Assembly (NCBI GenBank): GCA_017428115.1
Contig: JAFRRK010000063.1
Location: 1 to 34,726, forward strand
Direction: 5' to 3'
Origin: Bacteroidales bacterium
Lineage (GTDB): Bacteria; Bacteroidota; Bacteroidia; Bacteroidales; P3
DNA: 34,726 bases
In this document: piece by piece, positions 17,517 through 27,189 of the stretch
Numbering within the stretch: position 1 is the first letter of the stretch
How the letters are laid out: each line of letters starts with the position of its first letter
Program-made: the position numbers and the translations under genes
The notes under the pieces: generated by a model
Told to the model about the DNA's origin: nothing
The model's input: only the letters and a program-made list of their open reading frames with translations
Database searches by the model: none

Positions 17517-20500
17517 ATGAAGAAAACGATATCCCTTATCATGCTGATTGTTGCTGCCATGCTGACTGGAAAGGCGGCGGCATCACCCATTGACGTAAGA
17601 ACCGCACTAAAGGTTGCGCAAAACTATTGCAAGATGCAAGGAAATGGCAACATAAATCTGGTCGACAACACGTTGGAATTGCCCTTCAACGAGTTCTACA
17701 CCTTCGTGGGAGAGAATGGCCGAGGGTTTGTACTAGTGTCGGCCGACGACTGCGTAGTGCCCATCTTGGGTTACTCTGCCGACGGGACATTTGCAGCCAA
17801 AGGTATGCCCGACCATGTAAGGGAATGGTTGGAGGACTATGAGGCACAAATAAGATTCTACCGAGAACTGTCGGGCAGACGCATCCGCAGCATCAACGAC
17901 ACCGGCGACAGCCTTCTCAAGAGGCAATGGGCAGAACTGCTTAGCGACACCCCTCCCACCCTGTCGCTCTATACCGCCGTGCTGCCACTTATCACCACAC
18001 GTTGGGGCCAGCAACCGCGTTACAACAGCCTTTGTCCTTACGACTCATACCATGGCGAACGCGCTGTGGCAGGATGCGTTGCCACTGCAGTAGCACAAGT
18101 GATGAAATACTGGAACCATCCCGACACGGGCTATGGGTCGCACAGCTACACTCACACCACCTACGGCACACAGAGTGCCAACTTCGGAACCACATCATAC
18201 GCCTGGAGCAGCATGCCCGACAGCCTCACCTCGTCGAGCAGCACAACACAGGTGAATGCCGTGGCGACGCTGATGTACCACATAGGCGTAGCCGTAGAGA
18301 TGGACTATAATGTGAGTTCAGAAGGGGGGAGCGGAGCATTCAACAACAACGAGGGTAACCAACCCTCCGCCTATGGTTCCACCTCGGTGCCCTCGGCCGA
18401 GAATGCGCTTCGATACTATTTCAAATACCGTAGCAACATACACCACATCCATTATTCCGACTTTAGCGACCAACAATGGACAGCCATACTACAGAACGAA
18501 CTCAACAACAGCCGACCTGTGATTTACTCTGGACGCGATGCCACTGGTGGACACAGCTTTGTGTGCGACGGGTATAATAATAGCGGTCTGTTCCATTTTA
18601 ACTGGGGATGGCGAGGCAACTATGACGGCTACTTTGCCATAGGCAGCCTTAACCCGGGTGCCGGAGGCACTGGGGGAAACAGCACATATACTTTCAACCT
18701 TAAAAACAGTGCTCTAGTGAGCATCAGTCCCAACAGCAGTTTCGGACAGGCCACCTCAGTGACAGCCACCACCAGCACCAACAGCACCGGCTACGGCACA
18801 GTGAGCGGAGGAGGAAACTATAGTGGAACCAACAGCACACTTGTCACCCTCAACGCCACGGCAGCCACAGGATGCCGTTTCACCGGGTGGTCGGACGGAT
18901 ACATGTATACTCCTCGCACCTTCTATGCCAATGGAGGCAGCTACACCTTCAGGGCCAATTTTGTGCCCCTAAACGGCGACACTCTAGGATACTGCAGTCG
19001 TCGCTATTTAGGAAGCTATGGCAGCACCGGCACCAGCGCCTGGGGCATCAAAATACCCGCCACCAACCTCACAGCAGGTCACGACCTCACAAAAGTGCAG
19101 ATGTATATCAGCGCAAGTGGCAGCTACACGCTAAAGGTGTACACCGGCAACACACCATCGCCTACGCTAGTACACACCCAGACGTTTACAGCAGGCAGCA
19201 GTTTAGTAAACAACTGGTGCGTGCTCACTCTTTCTTCAAACGTTGCCATCGACGGCACACAGCCATTGTGGATAATGCTGGAGAGCAACGCCTCCTACCC
19301 TGCCTCCATCACCTACTATGCAGGCAACAACGACAGCCGCATATGGGGCAGCTCCTTTGGAACCCTGTCGGGCAATTTCAGCTTTATGATTATGGGCATA
19401 TTCACCAATGGCGGTGGCAGTGTACCCACCTTTGGCGACACTGTATCGTATTGCGACACATCGGCATACTCCACCTCAATAGGCATGGGCAGTGCCCAAC
19501 CCTTCGACTGGTCAGTGAAACTACCGGCCACCATGCTACGCCATCGCAGCCATGTGAGCGACGTAATGCTATATGTGCCTGCCGCTGGAACCTATAGGCT
19601 GAACATCTACCGAGGCAGCGCCACCACCCCATACACCCTTCAGACATCGCAGACCGCCACTTTTGGAAACAACGCCGTCAACACCTGGCAAACCATCCAT
19701 CTGGCCAACCCCGTAGCCACCAACAATACACAACCCATCTGGATAGCCTTCCACACCGACGACATTGCCTATCCTGCAGCCTCATGCGCATACACAGGCG
19801 ACAGCAACAGCTCTCTAGTATCCACCGACAGCTGCAGTTCATGGCTTTCACTATCCACCGCCACAGGTGGCACACTCAACAACTCGTGGATGATACGTGC
19901 CATCCTTTCGAACAATGCCAGCCCATCCGTCATTATTAATGGTCCCACCTCAGTGGGTGTCAACGTAGCCGCCTCCTTCACTGCAGCAGGCCCAACATCA
20001 GCCACCTACAACTGGACACTCACAGGAGCTGCCCACTCCTCCTCCTCGGGAAACACCGCCTCTGCCACATGGGTGACTCCAGGCACCTACCCCGTGATCG
20101 TTACAGCCACTAGCGGCAGCAGCCTACTACGCGACACCCTGCTTGTAACAGTATTCGGCTGCACTGTCAACACCTACCCCTACACCATGGGATTCGAAAG
20201 CCATGAACCCCTGTCGTGCTGGAACAATATCGACAACGACTGCGACGGCCACACCTGGCAGCATGGTGCCACCATCTTCGGCAACAGCTATGCCCACAGC
20301 GGCAGCGACTTCTTCGCCTCAGCATCATACATAAACAACACCGGAGCCCTTACCCCCGACAACTGGTTGGTAACTCCTCAGCTACAGCTCAGGTCTGGAC
20401 ACGACTACACCCTTACCTGGTACGATGGCGCAGTGGACAGCAACTACTATCAGGAATACTATTCCGTCTACGTCTCCACCACAGGCAACAATGTTGTCAA

Positions 20501-21329
20501 CTTCACTGCCACACCCGTTTTCACCACCACACTCACCACCAACGCCTATACACAACGGAGTGTCGACCTAAGTGCATATGCAGGGCAGAACATCTATATA
20601 GCCTTCCGCCACCATACCACCGATGTATACTGGTTGATAATAGACGACATCACAGTGAGCGAGCAAGCCCACACCGAAAACCGATACACCATCACCGTTG
20701 AAAGCAACAACACCCAACTGGGCACCGTAAGCGGAGGCGGCACCTTTACAGAAGGCACCGTCACCACCATTGCCGCCACAGCCATGAGCGGGTGCCGATT
20801 TGTGCAATGGAACGATGGCAATACCGATGCAATTCGCACCATCACCGTCACGGCCGATGCCACCTATACAGCCTTTTTCGAAGCTACTACACAATACTAC
20901 ACCATCACAGTACTTGCTGCCGACGAGACCATGGGCACCGCCTCCGGCAGCGGAGCCTACCCTCAAGGCACCACAGCCACCATCAGCGCCCAACCCTATC
21001 AAGGCTACACCTTTACACGCTGGAACGACGGCGTAACCGACAATCCTCGCACACTGGTAGTCACCTCCGACGCCACCTATATAGCCAACTTTGCTCCCAC
21101 CCAAGGCATTGAGGCCACGAACCACAACATAAGCACCACACCCCTCCCAGGATTCAGGCTGCAACTAGGCGGCATCGCCAATCGACAAGTAGAAATATAC
21201 GATATTATGGGGCGACGGCTGTCCAGTCTACGACATGCCGACGACCAAACCATCGTACAGCTACCGGCCTCAGGCGTATACATGATAATAGTAGATGGAA
21301 CCCCACAGCGAGTGGTTGTGGCAAAATAA
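17517..21329 (+). CDS. C10 (streptopain-like) cysteine protease with T9SS sorting domain
   Basis: The 1270-residue product has a signal peptide, a Spi_C10-like inhibitory propeptide (about 25-150), and a C10 peptidase domain. Catalytic Cys187 lies in AVAGCVATAVAQ and His346 in GGHSFVCDG, followed by FNWGWRGNYDGYF; both match streptopain/interpain enzymes. After it come a divergent InlB-type repeat (about 415-484), two related 150-residue beta modules (about 490-638 and 648-800), a PKD-like unit (about 804-878), a cleaved-adhesin/anchor-J domain (about 881-1050), two more InlB-type repeats (WNDG units, about 1053-1193) and a T9SS domain (about 1195-1270). It should be a secreted, self-processing protease with adhesin modules. 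Its own promoter lies at 17392-17424. Confidence 0.93.
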   Translation: MKKTISLIMLIVAAMLTGKAAASPIDVRTALKVAQNYCKMQGNGNINLVDNTLELPFNEFYTFVGENGRGFVLVSADDCVVPILGYSADGTFAAKGMPDHVREWLEDYEAQIRFYRELSGRRIRSINDTGDSLLKRQWAELLSDTPPTLSLYTAVLPLITTRWGQQPRYNSLCPYDSYHGERAVAGCVATAVAQVMKYWNHPDTGYGSHSYTHTTYGTQSANFGTTSYAWSSMPDSLTSSSSTTQVNAVATLMYHIGVAVEMDYNVSSEGGSGAFNNNEGNQPSAYGSTSVPSAENALRYYFKYRSNIHHIHYSDFSDQQWTAILQNELNNSRPVIYSGRDATGGHSFVCDGYNNSGLFHFNWGWRGNYDGYFAIGSLNPGAGGTGGNSTYTFNLKNSALVSISPNSSFGQATSVTATTSTNSTGYGTVSGGGNYSGTNSTLVTLNATAATGCRFTGWSDGYMYTPRTFYANGGSYTFRANFVPLNGDTLGYCSRRYLGSYGSTGTSAWGIKIPATNLTAGHDLTKVQMYISASGSYTLKVYTGNTPSPTLVHTQTFTAGSSLVNNWCVLTLSSNVAIDGTQPLWIMLESNASYPASITYYAGNNDSRIWGSSFGTLSGNFSFMIMGIFTNGGGSVPTFGDTVSYCDTSAYSTSIGMGSAQPFDWSVKLPATMLRHRSHVSDVMLYVPAAGTYRLNIYRGSATTPYTLQTSQTATFGNNAVNTWQTIHLANPVATNNTQPIWIAFHTDDIAYPAASCAYTGDSNSSLVSTDSCSSWLSLSTATGGTLNNSWMIRAILSNNASPSVIINGPTSVGVNVAASFTAAGPTSATYNWTLTGAAHSSSSGNTASATWVTPGTYPVIVTATSGSSLLRDTLLVTVFGCTVNTYPYTMGFESHEPLSCWNNIDNDCDGHTWQHGATIFGNSYAHSGSDFFASASYINNTGALTPDNWLVTPQLQLRSGHDYTLTWYDGAVDSNYYQEYYSVYVSTTGNNVVNFTATPVFTTTLTTNAYTQRSVDLSAYAGQNIYIAFRHHTTDVYWLIIDDITVSEQAHTENRYTITVESNNTQLGTVSGGGTFTEGTVTTIAATAMSGCRFVQWNDGNTDAIRTITVTADATYTAFFEATTQYYTITVLAADETMGTASGSGAYPQGTTATISAQPYQGYTFTRWNDGVTDNPRTLVVTSDATYIANFAPTQGIEATNHNISTTPLPGFRLQLGGIANRQVEIYDIMGRRLSSLRHADDQTIVQLPASGVYMIIVDGTPQRVVVAK

Positions 21330-21580
21330 AAAAAACGCCAAACCAATCATCCGAATCAAAGAAGTCCACATACAATAGTCTGCAAACAAAGACATTGACC
21401 GTTTCACCAATTCAACAACCAGAAGAAAAAAAAATAAACCTAAAGTATGACACGTCATTTTTTCTTCTTCAAAAAGTGATACATGTATCCATCTCCATTG
21501 TCATTGTCATCGTCATCATCTCACACTTTACTTCGTGACGTTGCTTCGGTTTGGTAAAGCAAACGAGCCTCTTACAACAT

Positions 21581-21610
21581 GGTGCCACTTGTTATTTCTA
21601 AAGTGGCACC
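21581..21610 (+). terminator. Perfect 10-bp hairpin, possible terminator
   Basis: GGTGCCACTT and AAGTGGCACC form a perfect 10-bp stem around a 10-base loop, followed by CTAATTTTTG. It lies 252 bases after the C10 gene stop, so it could be the terminator, or a structured element of the intergenic DNA. Confidence 0.5.
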
Positions 21611-21645
21611 CTAATTTTTGCCCTTTTTCGGTATAATTGTATTAG

Positions 21646-21766
21646 AAGGCCGACAGCCACCACTCCAATCTCACACACCATGCCTTCGATGTGCCTTCGT
21701 CGTGTCTACGTTTACAGAGACGAAAACAGGGCGATGTCAGGAACAAGGCAGACAGCCTCCACCACT
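21646..21766. repeat. Imperfect direct repeat pair
   Basis: The unit at 21646-21664 (AAGGCCGACAGCCACCACT) recurs at 21745-21766 (AAGGCAGACAGCC, then TCC, then ACCACT) with one substitution and a 3-base insertion. The copies are 99 bases apart. Confidence 0.55.
21663..21706 (-). repeat. Dispersed repeat, inverted relative to the window start
   Basis: The reverse complement of this stretch matches bases 1-31: 29 of 31 bases agree, allowing two gaps (2 and 11 bases). The 11-base gap is a tandem duplication here (TGCCTTCGATG then TGCCTTCGTCG). The copy at the window start may continue upstream beyond the window. Confidence 0.55.
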
Positions 21767-22024
21767 AAACAACCCGCCTAAGGAAACGGGAGAAAGGAGA
21801 CCGAAGCCTATGGCTAAAAATCAACTCGAGGTGCAGGCCTGTTTTTAACTTCTCAACCCATGGTATATACTCCACAACACCCACCACAAACAGCCCTTTC
21901 ACAGACACCTATCCAGGCCACAACACCTTATCAGGCGGATGCCGACTTTCAGCAACAGCCATTATTCACATTTAGCCGTTGATTATTTTTATTTTTAGCA
22001 TATCTCTGTTTGAATAAAATGATT

Positions 22025-22032
22025 TACTTTTG
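22025..22032 (+). promoter_or_regulatory. Bacteroidetes -7 box for the caspase-like gene
   Basis: TACTTTTG matches TAnnTTTG exactly and lies 26 bases before the ATG at 22059. The -33 region is weak. Confidence 0.55.
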
Positions 22033-22058
22033 CATTTTGAAAAAATATCATTTGCGCA

Positions 22059-23762
22059 ATGAGAAACAGTCATTTTAACTCACGTTACATCATCGTCCTA
22101 TGTATCGCAGTATTCGCTGCCATAATGCCGCTTAACGCTCAGGACCAATACCCTACAAGCGAGCACCAGTACAACGACGACATCCACACCTTCATCATCA
22201 AACGTCTGCGTCAAACCACCCAGCAGCGCGAGAAACAGATGAACAAACAGATTCAGCAGATGCTGATAAACCTGCCTAATGCAGAAAAACTGTATGACGA
22301 GACCTTTGTCCGCATCAAAACCGCAGTGGTCGAGGACACAACAGAAGAGGGCACACCCGAGATAAACTATGTCTACGAAATATCATACAACTGCCACCAT
22401 TTCGAAGGCACCGAAGACGACTACCCCTCGGCCGCCTATCAATGGAACACCTCCAACAGCTGCCGTGCCATCTGCAACCTCACCCGCACCATGATTGACG
22501 AGGAGCTGGGCGACATCTTCAGCCCCGGCCGCAAGACGACAATCACCATCACCTCTACCACCGATGCTGCAGAGATAAGTCATATCGACTATAAAGGCGA
22601 GTTTGGCGACCTACGCTATATGCCCGCCGTTTTCAACGACGAAAATGTGCGCATATCGGTTGACACCAAGGAGGGCATCACCACCAACGCTCAGCTTGCA
22701 TACCTGCGCGCACGTGGCGTACGCTCTTTTATAGAAGAAAAAATCAACAGTCTTAAACAGACCGAGAACGACTACCTATACGTGACACGTTGTTTCGACA
22801 TGACCGGCCCACACTACCGTCGCAGCAGCCTCAAGATTGTGGTTCACGGCGCCTTCGACGAGGCAGCACGCAGCATGGAGGCAGCACTGATGAACGACGA
22901 ATACGTCGACTTCAACATCCCATCTCGCGAAGAGAACAGCAACAGCAAGACCTACGCCCTAATAATCGCCGACGAGGAATACACTGCCCCTCTACCCAAC
23001 TGCGACTTTGCCAGCAACGATGGTGACGTGCTGCACCAATATTTCGTACACACACTAGGCATCCCCACCCGCCATGTGAAAGTGTTGCACAACGCCGGCC
23101 GACAAGAGATATACAACGAAGGCATCCACTGGCTGAAAGACATCATCAAAGCTCAAAACGGCGATGTGCACATCATCATCTACTATGCCGGACACGGCAT
23201 CTGCAACCCCAAATACGCTCCTTACCTGATGCCCAGTGGCATTGATGTAAGCAAGATACGTGCCTTCAAGAGCAAAAATGGTGTGATGCCGAGCGGAATA
23301 GAACTGAAAGGTGGCGACGCTGAAAAAGTACTCTCACAATGCATCTCATTCGACACCCTCACCGGATGGTTCAAGAAAATAACCGCCCTCAGCTATACCT
23401 TTATCATTGATGCCAGTTTCGACGGAATGCAACGCAGTGGCAAAGAATTCTTCAACATCAAAAAAGAAACCAAACGCTATCGTGCCCCACGTGTGAGAGA
23501 CGATATTGTCATCTTCATGGCCGCCACCGGCGACAAGACCGCCTACTCGTTCATCGACCAACACCATGGCTTCTTTACCTACTACATTCTCAAAGAGTTG
23601 AAAGGCTCACGAGGCGAAATCACCTTCCAAGAGCTATTCAACAACGTAACCAAAAACCAGGCCTACGAGTCGTCACTACAAGGCAAGTTGCAGGAGCCGA
23701 CCATGATAATAGGCGGCCAGCTAGGCGATAACTGGGGAAACCGCACCTTCATTAACAACTAA
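22059..23762 (+). CDS. Secreted caspase-fold (C14-like) protein without the catalytic Cys
   Basis: 567 residues: signal peptide (about 1-27, LNAQ), an unrecognised region (about 28-300), then a C14 caspase/metacaspase domain (about 305-550). The opening strand is YALIIADEEY, then LPNCDFASNDGDVLHQYF, and the catalytic His is His379 in YYAGHG. The second catalytic site, normally DACFSG or DSCHSG, reads DASFDG with Ser at residue 453 (codon AGT, 23415-23417). The rest of the domain is well kept (HGFFTYYILKELK, ITFQELF). It is therefore probably a non-proteolytic binding relative, although a Ser nucleophile is conceivable. It is exported and has its own -7 box; a strong terminator follows. Confidence 0.88.
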   Translation: MRNSHFNSRYIIVLCIAVFAAIMPLNAQDQYPTSEHQYNDDIHTFIIKRLRQTTQQREKQMNKQIQQMLINLPNAEKLYDETFVRIKTAVVEDTTEEGTPEINYVYEISYNCHHFEGTEDDYPSAAYQWNTSNSCRAICNLTRTMIDEELGDIFSPGRKTTITITSTTDAAEISHIDYKGEFGDLRYMPAVFNDENVRISVDTKEGITTNAQLAYLRARGVRSFIEEKINSLKQTENDYLYVTRCFDMTGPHYRRSSLKIVVHGAFDEAARSMEAALMNDEYVDFNIPSREENSNSKTYALIIADEEYTAPLPNCDFASNDGDVLHQYFVHTLGIPTRHVKVLHNAGRQEIYNEGIHWLKDIIKAQNGDVHIIIYYAGHGICNPKYAPYLMPSGIDVSKIRAFKSKNGVMPSGIELKGGDAEKVLSQCISFDTLTGWFKKITALSYTFIIDASFDGMQRSGKEFFNIKKETKRYRAPRVRDDIVIFMAATGDKTAYSFIDQHHGFFTYYILKELKGSRGEITFQELFNNVTKNQAYESSLQGKLQEPTMIIGGQLGDNWGNRTFINN

Positions 23763-23803
23763 ACAAAGCTCAACCACCAACAAGAAAGCAATAAGATAAA
23801 TAG

Positions 23804-23842
23804 TTTTTTGTGGGGGCAAATAAAATAAATCCCCCACTTTTT
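23804..23842 (+). terminator. Strong hairpin terminator after the caspase-like gene
   Basis: GTGGGGG (23810-23816) and CCCCCAC (23831-23837) form a 7-bp GC-rich stem followed by TTTTT. It begins about 45 bases after the stop. The next gene starts only 44 bases later, with no clear promoter between. Confidence 0.82.
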
Positions 23843-23885
23843 CGTTACTGAGACAACATCATTAAAAAAAGAAAAAACCAACAAA

Positions 23886-24602
23886 ATGAAAAGATTATTA
23901 ATTGCCGCCACCTTCATGCTGCTGGCGATGAGTAGTTTGATTGCCCAGAATAGCTTCCGTGGCATCGTAAAATTCAAAGTTGAAAGCACTGGTAAAGTAG
24001 ATGTGCAAATCAAACCCGAACAGTCGGTATTCGAAATCAAAGTCTACGACAACAAACTGATGGTGGAAAACACAATCCAGACAGGCCTTAAGACTGTTGC
24101 CGCCACCGACCTAAGCCCCATCATCGGCTACCTTGCCGCCAACGGCATCGAGTTGGAAACCTACACAGGCGATGGCAAAGTGCTTATCCGCAACGAGGTA
24201 AACGCCGACTCAATCAAGAGCATTGAGGTGAAAGACGAAGAGCCTGGCCACTTCTACTATGAATATGTCGACGAAACACAACAAATGCTTGGCTATACCG
24301 CCAAGAAACTCATTGTACACAGTTTCGACGAAGAGGGCAAGGACAATCCCTACACCTGTTGGTACACCACTGAGATAGGTCCTGAATACTGCCTGCTGAT
24401 GGGGCAGATTAAGGGCTTCCCTCTTGTGTACACCCAAATGGCTGGCGACGGCAAAGCCATCACCTACACCGCCACCGAGATAGTGAAGGGAAAAGTGAAA
24501 GAGGCCGAATTCTTCCCCCCTGCCGGCTACAAGGATATGACCATGGAGGAGCTAGAGGCTCTGAGCGAGGAAATTCAAACTGCCGCAGAACTACTGGAAT
24601 AA
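23886..24602 (+). CDS. Secreted DUF4412-like protein
   Basis: The 238-residue product has a signal peptide (residues 1-20, MSSLIAQ). The rest resembles the DUF4412/GLPGLI-type proteins common in Bacteroidetes: 'GIVKFKV' near the start, MLGYTAKKLIV, then WYTTEI and IKGFPLVY. The function of the family is unknown; members are exported. It has two cysteines (in TCWYT and EYCLLMGQ). It stands alone between two hairpin terminators. The ATG at 23886 gives a typical signal peptide and follows a purine-rich stretch. Confidence 0.72.
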   Translation: MKRLLIAATFMLLAMSSLIAQNSFRGIVKFKVESTGKVDVQIKPEQSVFEIKVYDNKLMVENTIQTGLKTVAATDLSPIIGYLAANGIELETYTGDGKVLIRNEVNADSIKSIEVKDEEPGHFYYEYVDETQQMLGYTAKKLIVHSFDEEGKDNPYTCWYTTEIGPEYCLLMGQIKGFPLVYTQMAGDGKAITYTATEIVKGKVKEAEFFPPAGYKDMTMEELEALSEEIQTAAELLE

Positions 24603-24619
24603 CCATCAATCATAGTATA

Positions 24620-24660
24620 AGAACCAAAGAGATGACCACACCTCTTTGGTTCTTATTTTT
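24620..24660 (+). terminator. Hairpin terminator after the DUF4412-like gene
   Basis: AAGAACCAAAGAG (24620-24632) and CTCTTTGGTTCTT (24643-24655) form a perfect 13-bp stem with a 10-base loop, followed by ATTTTTA. It is 17 bases after the stop codon. Confidence 0.87.
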
Positions 24661-24756
24661 AGTATAATATTGGTCCTCCCTAACAGCCTATCCATGACCT
24701 CTCGGACAAGAGCCAACAACTAGTCCAGTCACCAAATCTCAACTCACATTTAGAAC

Positions 24757-27162
24757 ATGAGCACCAACAAGAAAAAATCGACCAACAAGAGGAAAAAGAA
24801 CGTACGCCCCACAGGGCGGCTAAAAGAATTTTGGATGACACAGCGTTGCCGCCGCCTGCGCGGAGCGTGCTATATATTATTGTCGATTTTCCTGCTGGGG
24901 GCAACCATCTCCTTTTTCGTCTGCCGTCCCAACGAAAATTGGCTGGGTAAAGTAGGCTACAAGCTGTCGGCCATAATAATCCAAAACACCTTTGGCATTG
25001 CTTCTTTGGGACTGTACTTCTTACTATTCCTCTATGGACTACACCTCTGGAAGGCCAACCCCCTGCCTTTGCGCAAGACCACATGGGCCACATTGTTCTG
25101 GATGGTATGGTTGTCCTCAGTGCTAGGCTACTGTGCCGGCATATGGGGAAAAGGAAACTATGTTGTGGGCAACCTTTGTGGCGTAACAGGCGACTTCATA
25201 GCCTCGCAGCTCTACACACTCATCAAATGGGGGGCACTGGTTCTATTCGCATTCGTAGCCATAGTATTTCTCATTTTCGTACACAAGGTACGCTTCAAAA
25301 TGCCTAAGGTGAAACTGCCCAAAGTTGAACTCTCGCCTGCCATCAACAACGTGAAGGCTACAGTAGAGGGACTGTTTGAACGAAACAACGAGGAGGAAAC
25401 CGAAGAAGAAGAAAACACCCCCGCCCCGGACAAAAATGAAGACACCCAAAGCTCAGAGCCAACAAACGAGAAGGTGACATTCTCTATCGACGATGAATTC
25501 TCGCGCATCAACCAACGTGCACAAGCCCCCTCACAGCCGACGGACATCGCATTCAACATCAACGACAACACACCCGATGCCCCTGACGAGGAAGAGACCC
25601 CCCAATACTCCGAATTTGAGAACGTACACACCGAGACACACTACACCATAAACCAGCTCTACGACCCCCATCTCGACTTGAAACAATATGAGATGCCCAG
25701 CACCGACCTTCTGACCGACTGGGAGACACGGAATGTGAAGGTGACAAAAGAAGAGCTGGTGGCAAACAAAGACCGCATTGTTGAAACCCTCCACAACTAC
25801 GGAATAGAAATCGTTGAGATAACAGCCTCTCCAGGACCCACCGTAACACTTTACGAAATCAAACCAGCCCCAGGCGTTCGCATCTCAAAAATCAAAAACC
25901 TCGAAGACGACATAGCTCTAAGCCTTTCGGCACTAGGCATCCGCATCATAGCACCCATACCGGGCAAAGGCACCGTTGGAATTGAGGTACCCAACGCCAA
26001 ACCCCAGATTGTGTCGATGAAAAACATGCTGGAGTGCGAAGCCTTCCGCAACTGCGGCAAAATGGAACTGCCCATAGCTTTTGGCAAAACTATAAGCAAC
26101 GACCCTTACGTAGCCGACCTAGCCAAGATGCCCCACCTACTGATGGCTGGAGCCACTGGCACCGGTAAGTCAGTAGGACTCAACGCCGTCATAGCATCGC
26201 TGCTATACAAAAAACATCCATCCGAACTAAAGTTTGTGATGGTCGACCCAAAGAAGGTAGAACTGTCACTCTATAACAAAATCGAACGCCACTATCTTGC
26301 CAAACTGCCCGACAGCGACGATGCCATCATCACCGATGTCAAAAAAGTGGTGCGCACACTCAACAGCCTCTGCATCGAAATGGACCAACGCTACGAACTG
26401 CTGCGTCAGGCAGGCGTACGTAAAATAACTGAATATAACGACAAATTCATCCACCGCCATCTCAACCCCGAGAACGGACACCGCTACCTGCCCTACATCG
26501 TATTGATAATCGATGAGTTTGCCGACCTCATCATGACCGCCGGCAAAGAAGTTGAACTGCCCATCTGCCGTCTTGCTCAGCTGGCACGTGCCGTGGGCAT
26601 ACACTTAATAATCGCCACCCAGCGCCCCACTACCAACATCATCACAGGCACCATCAAGGCCAACTTCCCAGCACGCATAGCCTTTAAAGTCACTAGCGGC
26701 ATCGACTCCCGCACCATCCTCGACTGCAGCGGCGCACAGCGTTTGATAGGACGTGGCGACATGCTCATCTCACTGGCTGGCTCCGACCTAGTGCGCATAC
26801 AATGCGCACTCATCGAAACCGAAGAGATAGAGGAACTGGCAGACTTCATAGGCTCCCAACGTGGCTACCCCGACGGCTTCCTGCTGCCCGAATACCTCGA
26901 CGAAAACGAAGAGCCCAACAAAGACTTCGACCCCAAACAGAAGGACGAATTTTTCAACGATGCCGCCCGACTGGTGGTTGCCAGCCAATTCGGCTCAACA
27001 TCACTCCTCCAACGCAAATTGCAGCTGGGCTACAACCGTGCCGGACGCATCATTGACCAATTGGAAGCAGCCGGCATAGTAGGCCCCTACAATGGCTCCA
27101 AGGCTCGCGAAGTACTAGTACACAGCGACGTTGAACTAGAAGAAATACTCCGTAACCTATAG
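24757..27162 (+). CDS. ftsK: FtsK/SpoIIIE DNA translocase
   Basis: FtsK pumps chromosome ends toward the dif site and activates XerCD recombination at the division septum. This 801-residue protein has a basic start, four membrane helices (about 35-185), an acidic linker (about 205-300), the motor domain with Walker A GATGTGKS (465-472) and Walker B IVLIIDEFADL, and a C-terminal gamma winged-helix (about 730-800) for the KOPS DNA motif. The linker is short, as usual in Bacteroidetes. I see no promoter; the upstream gene ends in a terminator. The ATG at 24757 gives a sensible N-terminus. Confidence 0.97.
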   Translation: MSTNKKKSTNKRKKNVRPTGRLKEFWMTQRCRRLRGACYILLSIFLLGATISFFVCRPNENWLGKVGYKLSAIIIQNTFGIASLGLYFLLFLYGLHLWKANPLPLRKTTWATLFWMVWLSSVLGYCAGIWGKGNYVVGNLCGVTGDFIASQLYTLIKWGALVLFAFVAIVFLIFVHKVRFKMPKVKLPKVELSPAINNVKATVEGLFERNNEEETEEEENTPAPDKNEDTQSSEPTNEKVTFSIDDEFSRINQRAQAPSQPTDIAFNINDNTPDAPDEEETPQYSEFENVHTETHYTINQLYDPHLDLKQYEMPSTDLLTDWETRNVKVTKEELVANKDRIVETLHNYGIEIVEITASPGPTVTLYEIKPAPGVRISKIKNLEDDIALSLSALGIRIIAPIPGKGTVGIEVPNAKPQIVSMKNMLECEAFRNCGKMELPIAFGKTISNDPYVADLAKMPHLLMAGATGTGKSVGLNAVIASLLYKKHPSELKFVMVDPKKVELSLYNKIERHYLAKLPDSDDAIITDVKKVVRTLNSLCIEMDQRYELLRQAGVRKITEYNDKFIHRHLNPENGHRYLPYIVLIIDEFADLIMTAGKEVELPICRLAQLARAVGIHLIIATQRPTTNIITGTIKANFPARIAFKVTSGIDSRTILDCSGAQRLIGRGDMLISLAGSDLVRIQCALIETEEIEELADFIGSQRGYPDGFLLPEYLDENEEPNKDFDPKQKDEFFNDAARLVVASQFGSTSLLQRKLQLGYNRAGRIIDQLEAAGIVGPYNGSKAREVLVHSDVELEEILRNL

Positions 27163-27189
27163 TGTGAGAAATTTCTGTAGAAAGAAAAA

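Larger units (their letters stand above)
21330..22058. other. Long non-coding stretch with dyads and repeats
   Basis: 729 bases with no convincing gene. A 76-codon open frame at 21618-21848 has no recognisable motif and is probably chance. Visible structure: a perfect 12-bp palindrome GATACATGTATC (21478-21489), a TCA-rich simple repeat (21499-21520), a TTGCTT/AAGCAA dyad (21541-21562), a 10-bp-stem hairpin (21581-21610), an imperfect direct repeat (21646-21766), a dispersed repeat (21663-21706), and a -7 box for the next gene. Confidence 0.6.
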
